Source of the DNA: Bifidobacterium actinocoloniiforme DSM 22766
GTDB taxonomy: Bacteria; Actinomycetota; Actinomycetes; Actinomycetales; Bifidobacteriaceae
Length of the DNA stretch: 64,000 nucleotides
Direction of reading: 5' to 3'
Assembly (NCBI RefSeq): GCF_001263395.1
Contig: NZ_CP011786.1
Location: 1,178,001-1,242,000 of the forward strand
A program made the translations under genes and the position numbers. Shown here in pieces: positions 12,201 through 19,476 of this stretch. Every line of letters starts with the position of its first letter. Position 1 is the stretch's first letter. Below the pieces are notes generated by a model. The model had not been told where the DNA came from, searched no databases, and worked only from the letters and a program-made list of their open reading frames with translations.

Positions 12201-12388
12201 TCTTCGGCTTCCACCTGCACTGGCACCGGCGCGTCGGCAGCCCCAGCCCCCCTCACCACTCGGCGTCCTCCCCTGCGGCGGCGCGCGGGCGCGGCTTCGG
12301 GGTTCTGCTGGGTTTCTTTCTGCTCGCTACGGTCTAAGTTCTGGGAGGACTCGCTCTGCACGGGGTCCTCATGCGTATTATTCGGCAC
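9272..12388 (-). CDS. rne: Ribonuclease E/G
   Basis: About 1038 residues from a GTG at 12388, chosen because AAGGAG lies 4 nt upstream; further upstream in-frame codons have no RBS. The first ~480 residues are a low-complexity Arg/Glu/Ser-rich extension with many RRR and DDEEE patches. The catalytic half follows: an S1-like domain from about residue 530 (GNIYLGRVQNVLPSMEAAFVDIG), the 5' sensor/RNase H-like region, and the DNase I-like core TTIDVNTGRFIGKG with its metal-binding Asp. The Zn-link CPTCGGRG lies near residue 925. This is the actinobacterial layout, with the scaffold region N-terminal instead of C-terminal as in E. coli. It starts mRNA decay and rRNA processing. Confidence 0.94.
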   Translation of the reverse strand: MPNNTHEDPVQSESSQNLDRSEQKETQQNPEAAPARRRRGGRRVVRGAGAADAPVPVQVEAEERERTRRRTRRAADSADQSTDASAAAREDESASSEAAPERASRRRASARSQSSSAGSASGRSRTRRASRVDEHDEPDEQASANQGRRQGEDEAEEPRTRRRSATSRRSRSAASSQGEGEAANQGGEEPRPSRTRRVSARHRAGDTTSQAETEGVQSQEEGSGRGSRKAQEVERGRGSAQGAESQETKTSKGSRGSRSTRAQSSAKHAKPMTSLLFQEPIIPARPAAPAEDAAGADEDDEEAGSSGRSPSRRSRSRKGRTSIRRVAEREDDDQRDQGDEREDSESQEEPRRRRSRRLNAEERRAADEVGQIEQDLRDDDIRFIDDDGEDDEEESKPVTRRRRSRSEIEDEEESGSERVERSERDSRRRKRKSEDDEEEVGLTRRRRRRRGSKESEEETSRRSRRQQYVDEITDIEGSTRLEAKKQRRRDNRRERSRQTQLIEQDFLARREDVNRLMVVREKEHHTQISVIEDGILVEHYVSDIDEVSSVGNIYLGRVQNVLPSMEAAFVDIGQARNGVLYAGEVNWDATRLEGQPRRIELAFKSGDPVLVQVTKDPIGHKGARLTSQVTLAGRFLVLVPSGGMTGVSRKLPDKERTRLKSIVSKIAPKDMGVIIRTAAEGASEEAIEKDLENLKRQWEDIEAKRQEFWHGKRPKLLQGEPDVAIRVVRDIFNDDFNQLIVQGERVYEHIERYLDTMAPDLKDKLERWDPEDHKGKDVFDKWQIDSQLRKGMERQVYLPSGGSLVIDRTEAMTTIDVNTGRFIGKGKSLEETVTRCNLEAAEEIARQLRLRDIGGMVMIDFVDMVLPANRDLVLRRLVECLARDRTKHQVAEVTSLGLVQMTRKRVGQGLVEAFSEECPTCGGRGFLLHDQPTISGKYDDPYAVKGGDPFVKTNKHGHGSKVVKESSAPKGSSPDVKAKLAQIAAAAEKASEGQDEGAGEEGERESGQGSRLPIPVGPPEDGASTGFDDSQGDVSEEA

Positions 12389-12688
12389 AATGCTCCTTGC
12401 GACGCGCTGCACCGGGTCGCGCTCACGGCGGCGGCGAACTCTCACACCGCGCTCTCACCGCGGCCGCGCACTGTGCGCATCGCCTGGACGCCTTCAAAAA
12501 GTCTTCCGGGACGTAAGCGGACACCGTCGCCTGCATTCGCACGAAGCAATCCATGCAAGGGGATCAACGCCTACGCTTCACAGTGGCCGTACAGAGCCAC
12601 CACTCCTCTAGTATGGCACACTTCCCCTATATCCGCTCCGCATTCCCCAACTCATCCCAACCCTATTCGTCATGTGCCCGCCCATCCG

Positions 12689-12698
12689 CCCCCCCCCC
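12689..12698. repeat. C10 homopolymer tract
   Basis: Ten consecutive C residues, followed immediately by TTATACG, lie 260 bp upstream of the RCC1 gene start. Tracts of this length are prone to slippage during replication. No -35 hexamer is visible at the right distance, so a role in promoter spacing is not demonstrated. Confidence 0.8.
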
Positions 12699-12811
12699 TT
12701 ATACGCTCATCGCGCGAGCCACCCCGCCTCTCCGGCAAGCTCGCCCCCGGCCGAGGCCTGTGTACGAAGCCCTTTCTCCCGTTTACTGCTCTTGTCGGGT
12801 TGTTTGGCTGC

Positions 12812-12817
12812 TATACT
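12812..12817 (+). promoter_or_regulatory. Probable -10 box (TATACT) for the RCC1 gene
   Basis: TATACT lies 140 bp upstream of the RCC1 start codon. TTGTCG at 12792-12797 is the best -35 but gives a short 14-nt spacer. It is the strongest sigma70-like -10 in the region. Confidence 0.5.
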
Positions 12818-12839
12818 AGGCAATCAGTGAAGGGGTTTT

Positions 12840-12902
12840 GTGCGTTCGGATCGGTTGGGGAGCCGGATTCGCTGTGCTCCGCCCCGCAATCAACACAGAT
12901 GA
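12840..12902 (+). CDS. Possible 20-residue leader peptide upstream of the RCC1 gene
   Basis: A GTG with AAGGGG four nt upstream opens a 20-codon Arg-rich frame ending at TGA 12900-12902. It lies between the TATACT box and the RCC1 start. No family is recognisable. It could be a translated leader or chance; I rate it low. Confidence 0.2.
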   Translation: MRSDRLGSRIRCAPPRNQHR

Positions 12903-12957
12903 GTAAAACACGGGCCGGGCGTCGCGTCGCGCCACCAGGGCCTGTTTTGGAGGGGTG

Positions 12958-15900
12958 ATGAGTCGTTTCCGCGCCGCCAGCGCCGCATTCGCGGCCCTGG
13001 CCATGATCCTCCTGGGGGGGGGGGTAATTCGACGGCCCGTCCCGCCCACGCTGAACCCAACCACCTGACCCGATCGGGAGCCCCCGCCTCGCAGACCGTG
13101 GACGGCTTCACCCTGTCCCCCACCAAAGGCCCCGCCAACCAAGACGCCATGGCCACGCTGACACCGCCAGCCCCGCCAACCAACGTGCGCTTCACCCGAA
13201 TCAGCGCAGGCTACGATCACAGCTTGGCGATCGGCTCGGACGGCAACACCTACGCCTGGGGATACAACAACGAAGGCGAACTGGGCGACGGCACCAACAC
13301 CCAGCGCAGCCTGCCCGTGCGGGTGAACACGCCAACCGGCGTGACCTTCACCCAAATCAACGCAGGAAAATATCACAGCCTAGCGATCGGCTCCGACGGC
13401 AACACCTACGCATGGGGAGACAACGGCTCCGGCGAACTGGGCGACGACTCCAAGATTAACCGCAGCACACCCGTACCCGTGCACGCGCCATCCGGCGTGA
13501 CCTTCACCCAAATCAGCGCAGGCGGCGCTCACAGCCTGGCCATCGGCTCCGACGGTAACACGTACGCGTGGGGAGACAACAGTTTCGGTCAGATGGGCAC
13601 CGGCACCAGCAGCAGCACCCTGCCCAAGCGCGTGAGCGCGCCAGCCGGCGTGACCTTCACCCAAATCAACGCAGGCTGGAATCACAGCCTAGCCATCGGC
13701 TCGAACCGTAACACCTACGCATGGGGAGCCAACTGGTACTACCAGCTGGGCGACGACTCCAAGATTAACCGCAGCACACCCGTACCCGTGCACGCGCCAT
13801 CCGGCGTGACCTTCACCCAAATCAGCGCAGGCTGGGGGCACAGCATGGCCATCGGATCGGACAACTACACCTATGCATGGGGTTACAACAATGAAGGCGA
13901 ACTGGGCGACGGCACCCCCAACCTACGCAGCACGCCCGTGCGCGTGAGCACGCCAGCCGGCGTGCGCTTCACCCGAATCAGCGCAGGCTACTGGCACAGC
14001 CTGGCCATCGGCTCAGACGGCAACACCTACACATACGGCAGCGCTTACGCATGGGGAAATAACAGCGAAGGCGAGCTGGGCCATGGCACCGGCGGCAACC
14101 AACACACGCCCGCACCGGTGAGCACGCCCTCCAGTGGCAACCCCACGAACACCTGGAAAACCATCAGCGCAGGCAACAGTCACAGCCTGGCCCTCGACTC
14201 GGACGGCCACGCCTACGCATGGGGATACAACCGGTTCGGTCAGCTAGGCGACGGCACCACCAACGACCACAGCAAGCCCGCGCCGGTGCTCACGCCCCGG
14301 TATGTGATCGACGGCGTCGCCTTCGGCGGGGCAAGCGTCACCAGTAAGACCGTCAACGCCACCACCGGCGCCTGGGACATGCACGTGCCCCAACACACCC
14401 CGGGCGCCGTCGACGTGACCGTCGCCTACCATCTCGACGGCCTCGACGTGAACGGCAACATCGCCAACCCCAGATACCAGTCCGGCACGGTCACCCTGCG
14501 TTACACGTACGCCACCCCGTACACCGTCAGCTTCCAACTGGGCGGGGCGCCGGGAACCCCGCCCGCCAGCCAGTACTCGTACCCGGACGACCCGCAGCCC
14601 ATCAACTGGCCGGTCCCCGACCCGGTTTGGGCGGGCCACTGGTTCGACGGGTGGGCCAAACCCGACGGCAGCCCCTGGGACTTCACCCAACCCGTCAGAA
14701 ACGACCTGACCCTGACCGCCACATGGAGGACCCCACGGTTCACCATGACCCCCACCCGGGGCCCGGACACCGGCGGAGCCGCCATCCACGTCACACCCCC
14801 CAACCCGCCCGACGACGGCATCACCTACATGCAGGTTAGCGCCGGCTATACGCACAGTCTCGCCATCGGCACCGACGGCAACGCCTACAGCTGGGGCGAC
14901 AACCAACACGGTCAGCTGGGCGACGGCACCACCGCCAACCGCAACCTGCCCGTGCGCGTGCACGCCCCCAACGGCGCACGCTTCACCAGCGTCAGCGCCG
15001 GCAACGGCTTCAGCCTCGCCATCAGCAGCGACGGCCGCCTCTACAGCTGGGGATCCAACAGCAACGGCCAACTCGGCGACGGCGCCGCCACCGACCGCGC
15101 CACGCCCGTCCCCGTCAACCCCGCCGCCGACGGCACCGCCACCTGGAAAACCATCAGCGCCGGCTACTACCACAGCCTCGCCCTCAGCAGCGACGGGCAC
15201 GCCTACAGCTGGGGAAGCAACGCCAACGGCCAACTCGGCAACGGCGGCACCGACGCCAACCCCCACACCACGCCCTCCCGCGTCACCGACCCAAGCGGCA
15301 CCACCACCTGGACCAGCGTCAGCGCAGGCGGCTACCACAGCCTCGCCATCAGCGGCGACGGCCACGCCTACAGCTGGGGAGCGAACCAGTACGGCCAACT
15401 CGGCAGCGGCACCAACCCCCACACCACGCCCGCGCCCGTCAGCGACCCGGCCGGCAAACCCAACACCACCTGGACCAGCGTCAGCGCAGGCCAGTACCAC
15501 AGCCTCGCCATCAGCGGCGACGGCCACGCCTACAGCTGGGGAAGCAACAATAACGGTCGGCTCGGTGACAACACCACCACTGACCGTACTACGCCCACAC
15601 CGGTCTCCGACCCGACAGGCAAACCCAACACCACCTGGACCAGCGTCAGCGCAGGCGGCGCCCACAGCCTCGCCATCAGCGGTGACCACCACGCCTACAG
15701 CTGGGGATGGAACACCTACGGACAACTCGGCAACGGCAGCAGCGACTCCAACCCCCACACCACGCCCGCGCCAGTCAGCGACCCGGCAGGCAAACCCAAC
15801 ACCACCTGGACCAGCGTCAGCGCAGGCGGCGCCCACAGCCTCGCCATCAGCGGTGACCACCACGCCTACAGCTGGGGATGGAACGCCTACGGTCAACTTG

Positions 15901-16301
15901 GCGACGGCGCCACCACCAACCGCGGCACACTCGCGCCCGTCCACGCACCCGCCATCACCGTCACCGGCGTCACACTCGACCAAACCAACGCCCCCGACCC
16001 CACCTGGAACACCACCAACAACACCTGGGACATCACAACCCCACCCCACCCCGAAGGACAAGCCACCGCCACCATCCACTGGACCCTAGGCGGCTCCCCC
16101 CAAACCGACTACCCCCTCACCTACGAGTACTACGACATCCGCACCCTGCCCAAAGCCGGCGGCACCCCCGCCCACCAGCTCGCGGGAGCCACCCTCCTCG
16201 CCCTCACCACACTCGCCGCACTCACCTTCACCGGCCACCAACTCGCCACCAAACACCACCACACCAACCAACCCACGACCACAACCACCAGCAGCAAATA
16301 A
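12958..16301 (+). CDS. RCC1-repeat cell-surface protein with sortase signal; currently out of frame at a G11 tract
   Basis: The ATG at 12958 (GGAGGGG upstream) opens a signal peptide, MSRFRAASAAFAALAMILL. This frame runs into 11 G at 13014-13024 and stops at TGA 13066. In the adjacent frame the peptide continues NSTARPAHA|EPNH, an ideal signal-peptidase site, and stays open to 16301. Joining the frames needs 9 or 12 G. The mature part has 14 RCC1 repeats (HSLAIGSDGNTYAWG...GQLGDG) in two groups of seven. These are separated by an Ig-like stretch and an InlB-B repeat ending WDFTQPVRNDLTLTATW. The C-terminus shows LPKAGG, a hydrophobic helix and a His/Lys tail, an LPXTG-like sorting signal. RCC1 repeats form seven-bladed propellers that bind partners; an adhesive role is inference. 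Only a signal-less product from the GTG at 13098 could be made in the present frame. Confidence 0.8.
13014..13024 (+). repeat. G11 homopolymer within signal-peptide codons
   Basis: Eleven consecutive G residues follow the CTCCT of the hydrophobic signal segment. With 11 G the frame ends after 36 codons; with 9 or 12 G it joins the 1,060-codon downstream frame. This is the typical arrangement of a slipped-strand contingency locus, although a homopolymer sequencing error would look the same. Confidence 0.9.
13437..13832 (+). repeat. Perfect 87-bp direct repeat (two copies) in the RCC1 gene
   Basis: Positions 13437-13523 and 13746-13832 are identical, 309 bp apart (103 codons). They encode LGDDSKINRSTPVPVHAPSG and the following blade edge. 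Recombination between them would remove or add two RCC1 repeats in frame. Confidence 0.9.
15616..15884 (+). repeat. Perfect 98-bp direct repeat (two copies) in the RCC1 gene
   Basis: Positions 15616-15713 and 15787-15884 are identical, 171 bp apart (57 codons, one RCC1 repeat). They encode GKPNTTWTSVSAGGAHSLA and the next strand. This indicates recent duplication of a blade. Confidence 0.9.
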
Positions 16302-16324
16302 CCAAGCAACCCCAACACGCAACA

Positions 16325-16354
16325 GGCCCGGCAGCCGCACCAAGCTGCCGGGCC
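16325..16354. terminator. Terminator hairpin after the RCC1 gene
   Basis: A perfect 10-bp stem (GGCCCGGCAG/CTGCCGGGCC) with a 10-nt loop, 23 bp past the RCC1 stop. There is no long U-tract. It also lies downstream of the convergent methyltransferase gene. Confidence 0.6.
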
Positions 16355-16473
16355 ATCCCATACCCCAACCCACTACGATTACCCCCCGGTCACCAACCCC
16401 ATACCTCCTGGGCTAATCAGCGGCGGCGAGGCGCGGCGAAAGCTCGCGGAGCCCCAACCCGCCCCATCAGCGC

Positions 16474-17241
16474 CTAAATACCCCTCTGCGTCACCCAAGC
16501 ATGCATGGCCACCGCAGCCGCCGCCCCGGCGTTAATGGACCGCACGGAGCCGAATTGCGAAATGTAAACCACATCATCCGCCAACTCCACAGCGGTTTGC
16601 GTGAGCCCAGGCCCTTCGGCCCCAAAAAGCATAAGGCAGCGCTCAGGAAAGTCATAGGTCTCAATCGGCACCGCGCCGGGAATGATGTCGAGCGCGACAA
16701 CGCGAGCGTCGGCCGCCGCTTGGGCCGCCCGTTCCAGGCGGTCGCGTTCGGCGTCGCTGCGGGCGACGAGGGCCTGAGCGCGCATGTCCCGGGCCTCCTG
16801 AGCAAGCTCACGCCTCCACCCGCTGACAAGTTCCTGGATGCTCGGATGGTGGTCCACGTGCTGGTAGAGCTCGGTCATGAGCGCGCCCTTGCGGTTCCAT
16901 TTGTGGGGGCCGACGATGTGGACGCGGCGGGCGCCGAAGGCGTTCGCGGAGCGGACCATGGAACCGATGTTGAAGTCGTGGGTCCAGTTTTCGACGGCCA
17001 CCTCGAAACCATGACGGCCACGGGCGTCCAGGTCGGCGCGGATGGCTTCGACCTTCCAGTAGCGGTAGCGGTCGAGCACGTTGCGCCGGTCGCCTTGGTC
17101 GAGCAGCTCCGGGTCGAACTCAGCGCCTTCCGGCCTGGGTTGGTCCGGGTGCTCCTGGTTCCAAGGGCCCAGGCCTACCCGCCGGAACACTGGTTCGCCC
17201 GACTCCATAGCGGCCTTGGTGACCGGATTAGGCTCCCTCAC
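16474..17241 (-). CDS. TrmH/SpoU-family RNA 2'-O-ribose methyltransferase
   Basis: 255 residues with a SPOUT fold. Motif 1 is NWTHDFNIGSMVRSANAFGARRVHIVG (about 83-110), motif 2 is CLMLFGAEGPGL and motif 3 is VYISQFGSVRSINAGAAAAVAMHAW, the residues that form the SAM-binding trefoil knot. It methylates a ribose in tRNA or rRNA; the target cannot be read from the sequence. The start codon overlaps the end of the upstream PRTase-like gene by 4 bp, so the two are translationally coupled. Confidence 0.88.
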   Translation of the reverse strand: MREPNPVTKAAMESGEPVFRRVGLGPWNQEHPDQPRPEGAEFDPELLDQGDRRNVLDRYRYWKVEAIRADLDARGRHGFEVAVENWTHDFNIGSMVRSANAFGARRVHIVGPHKWNRKGALMTELYQHVDHHPSIQELVSGWRRELAQEARDMRAQALVARSDAERDRLERAAQAAADARVVALDIIPGAVPIETYDFPERCLMLFGAEGPGLTQTAVELADDVVYISQFGSVRSINAGAAAAVAMHAWVTQRGI

Positions 17242-17981
17242 CGCTCGCTCTCCTCGGCGGGCCGGAAGAGCCGCTCGTCGAAGGCGCAGACGAAAGGCAG
17301 GGCCCGCCTGCTGGCATCCACTGGATCCACCAGCTCCAGTTCCGTTCTCAGGGCTTGCCCGGCCTGGAGTTCAGCGGTCCGGCCCGCCCCGCTGCCGACT
17401 TTGCTGGTCTCACCCACTCCTCCGACCAGCGAGGCTATGGCGACCAGCTCGGCTCCCTGCCTGCTGACGATGCCGCAGTCCAGGCTGAGCTCGTTGCCGT
17501 GGCGGAGGGTGACCAGGGAGGAGGTCTGCACGTACGATTTCTCACTCAGCCAGGCGTCCAGCAAGATGACCCGCTTGCCCGCGATTGAAGGGCCTTTGAT
17601 TGAAGGGTAAACGAAGTCCATCACGAAGGCGTCCAGGTCTTGCCCCCGCGAGGCGGCGGCGTGGAGCATGGCGTCAGCGAAGGGCACCGCGGCCGCAGTC
17701 AGCGCTCCAACGGCGTCGAAGTCGTTGGTCGAATACCCGGCATCCTCCAACGTGTCAAGCAGGACGTGCCCAGCCAGTTCCGCGCCTTCATGGTCGAAGG
17801 CCACCCCAGCTAGCTCGGTAAAGGCCCGTCCATCAATCTCCCGGCTCAGGAGCGCGCGGAGCTGCTCCCGGGAATCCACCAGTCCGAGCGCGTCATCGCC
17901 CGGATAGTCCGCGACACCCCCGGCTCCAGTCAGCCGAAATCCTGCGCGCCCGCTGCCCGTCTCCTCGTCCAAAGCATCCAT
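17238..17981 (-). CDS. Phosphoribosyltransferase-like protein (orotate PRTase-like)
   Basis: 247 residues. The central part (AGYSTNDFDAVGALTAAAVPFADAMLHAAASRGQ) resembles the hood/core of orotate phosphoribosyltransferases. The stretch KRVILLDAWLSEKSYVQTSS occupies the position of the PRPP loop, but the usual VDDVxTTG is not intact (LDAWLSEKS instead). It may use a different substrate or be a non-catalytic paralogue. It precedes and overlaps the SpoU methyltransferase by 4 bp. Name the fold, not the reaction. Confidence 0.6.
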   Translation of the reverse strand: MDALDEETGSGRAGFRLTGAGGVADYPGDDALGLVDSREQLRALLSREIDGRAFTELAGVAFDHEGAELAGHVLLDTLEDAGYSTNDFDAVGALTAAAVPFADAMLHAAASRGQDLDAFVMDFVYPSIKGPSIAGKRVILLDAWLSEKSYVQTSSLVTLRHGNELSLDCGIVSRQGAELVAIASLVGGVGETSKVGSGAGRTAELQAGQALRTELELVDPVDASRRALPFVCAFDERLFRPAEESER

Positions 17982-18095
17982 ACCGCCACCCTATCGCACC
18001 ACCCGAATCTCCCTGCCCCCGCCTACGCGCCTGAACCACGCTCCTCGGCAACTTGAGCGATTGGCCGGTGGACCCCCGAAGGCTCAGCAGACTGG

Positions 18096-19469
18096 TCAGA
18101 ACACCAGAGGCGACTGTTCGTTGGGGTCAGCGACGGCTTGGGTCTCGGGAGCGGTGAGTTCCCGGATGTCGGCTTTTCCCGGGTCGATCATGTCCACAGG
18201 GGCGATGATCGTGGCGGGGTCCACGTTCTGCAGCTTGCGTGCGGTGGGCAGGACGCGCGACTCCAAGGTGCCGGCGAACTGGTTGTAAGCCTTGACCGTG
18301 CGGGATATGGATGCGCCCAGGGCGCTGGCACGCTCCCCCAGCTTGGCGAAGCGGCCGTAGAGCTCGCGGGTCAAGGTGAACAGGCGCTTGGCGTCGTCGG
18401 TCAATGACTGCTGCTGCCAGGCGTACGCCACCGACTTAAGCACGGCCCACAGGGTCACCGGCGACGTCAGAGCGACCTTCTGGGCGAAAGCGTCGTCCAT
18501 CAGGGCGGGGTCGGCCTCCAAGGCAGCTTGCAGGAGGGACTCGCTGGGGATGAACGCCACCACGAAGTCGGGCGCTGTCTCGAAGGCGTTCCAATACTGC
18601 TTGTCGGCCAGGGCTTTCACATGGTCGCGCAGGGCCTTGGCGTGGGCTTTCAGGAGTTCGTTCTTGCGGGCGAGCTCCTCGTCCGAGGCGGTGTCGGGGA
18701 TCTCGCAGGCGCGCTGGTAGTCCGAGAAAGGCGCCTTGGCGTCAATCGGGATGGTCTTGCCGCCGGGCAGGTGGACCACCATGTCGGGCCGCAGCACCTT
18801 GCCGTCCGCCGCCGTGACGACCACCTGGGTGTCGAAGTCCACGTGCTCCAGGAGCCCCGCCGACTCCACGATGTTCTTCAGCTGGGCCTCGCCCCAAGCG
18901 CCGCGCACCTTGTTGTTGCGCAGGGCCGAAGCCAGTGAGCTCGTCTCCTTGTCAAGCCGCCCCTGCTGCTCGCCCAGGGACTTGAGCTGCTGGCCCAGAG
19001 CGCCCATCTCCTGCTTGCGCCCCTCCTCGATCTGGCTGACTTTCTGCTGGAGGGCGTCCAAGTTCTTCTGCACCGGAGCCAGGGCGGAGAGGACCCTGCT
19101 CTGCTCCTGCAAGGCCTTGGCCTGCTCCTGGCGTTTCTGCTCCTGAAGGGCCTGGGCCCGCTCGCGCTCATGAGCCAGGCGGACCTGCTCGGCCTGCTGA
19201 GCTTGGGCCAGCTCCGATTTGACGAATGCCAACTGCTCGTTAGCGCCTTCGAACCGCGCCCGGTACTGGGCCACCAGCTCCTGGGACTGGGACAGCTGCT
19301 CGCGCAGGTCGGCCAGCTGCTCATCGGCGTCCTCGCCAACCCTGCCCTGGGCCACGCGAAGGGCGTCCCGCCCCTGGGTCTTGCCCAGGATATAGCCGAT
19401 ATAGCCGCCTGCGGCCAGGGAGAGCGCTATGGCTATAATCAGCACAATCATCGAAGTAAGGTCGAACAT
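18096..19469 (-). CDS. rmuC: DNA recombination protein RmuC
   Basis: 457 residues. There is an N-terminal transmembrane anchor (residues ~7-28), then a long coiled coil rich in Gln/Glu/Ala (about 35-165). The conserved RmuC nuclease-like domain follows (RGAWGEAQLKNIVESAGL, then RPDMVVHLPGGKTIPIDAK with PD-(D/E)XK-type acidic and Lys residues). RmuC limits inversions at short inverted repeats in E. coli. The start codon ATG is embedded in a CGAACATATGTTC palindrome matching the Gram-positive LexA box, so SOS control is likely. Confidence 0.92.
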   Translation of the reverse strand: MFDLTSMIVLIIAIALSLAAGGYIGYILGKTQGRDALRVAQGRVGEDADEQLADLREQLSQSQELVAQYRARFEGANEQLAFVKSELAQAQQAEQVRLAHERERAQALQEQKRQEQAKALQEQSRVLSALAPVQKNLDALQQKVSQIEEGRKQEMGALGQQLKSLGEQQGRLDKETSSLASALRNNKVRGAWGEAQLKNIVESAGLLEHVDFDTQVVVTAADGKVLRPDMVVHLPGGKTIPIDAKAPFSDYQRACEIPDTASDEELARKNELLKAHAKALRDHVKALADKQYWNAFETAPDFVVAFIPSESLLQAALEADPALMDDAFAQKVALTSPVTLWAVLKSVAYAWQQQSLTDDAKRLFTLTRELYGRFAKLGERASALGASISRTVKAYNQFAGTLESRVLPTARKLQNVDPATIIAPVDMIDPGKADIRELTAPETQAVADPNEQSPLVF

Positions 19470-19476
19470 ATGTTCT
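19463..19476. promoter_or_regulatory. SOS (LexA) box overlapping the rmuC start codon
   Basis: CGAACATATGTTCT matches the actinobacterial/Bacillus LexA consensus CGAAC-N4-GTTCG, with one mismatch in the outermost pair. Its central ATG is the rmuC start codon. RmuC is a DNA-repair-linked protein, which supports the reading. Confidence 0.7.

Larger units (their letters stand above)
12389..12957. other. 569-bp divergent intergenic region between rne and the RCC1 gene
   Basis: The region holds the rne leader, a C10 homopolymer (12689-12698), a good -10 (12812-12817) and a short possible leader ORF (12840-12902). No longer frame has a credible RBS and family motif. The left half, next to rne, is rich in CGC repeats and inverted elements typical of rne 5' UTRs, but I cannot define a structure. 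Confidence 0.4.

Noticed and set aside
12371-12958. 195-codon frame running through the rne-RCC1 gap
   Set aside because: It has no RBS, Pro/Arg/Ser random-like composition, and crosses the C10 tract and the TATACT promoter.
13200-16000. Regularly spaced repeats that could suggest a CRISPR array
   Set aside because: The period (about 155-170 bp) and perfect coding frame show protein repeats (RCC1 blades), not 24-37-bp CRISPR repeats with spacers.
14244-16079. 611-codon open frame on the minus strand opposite the RCC1 gene
   Set aside because: Its Gly/Val/Ala repeats are the antisense of the RCC1 repeats; it has no signal peptide, RBS or known domain.
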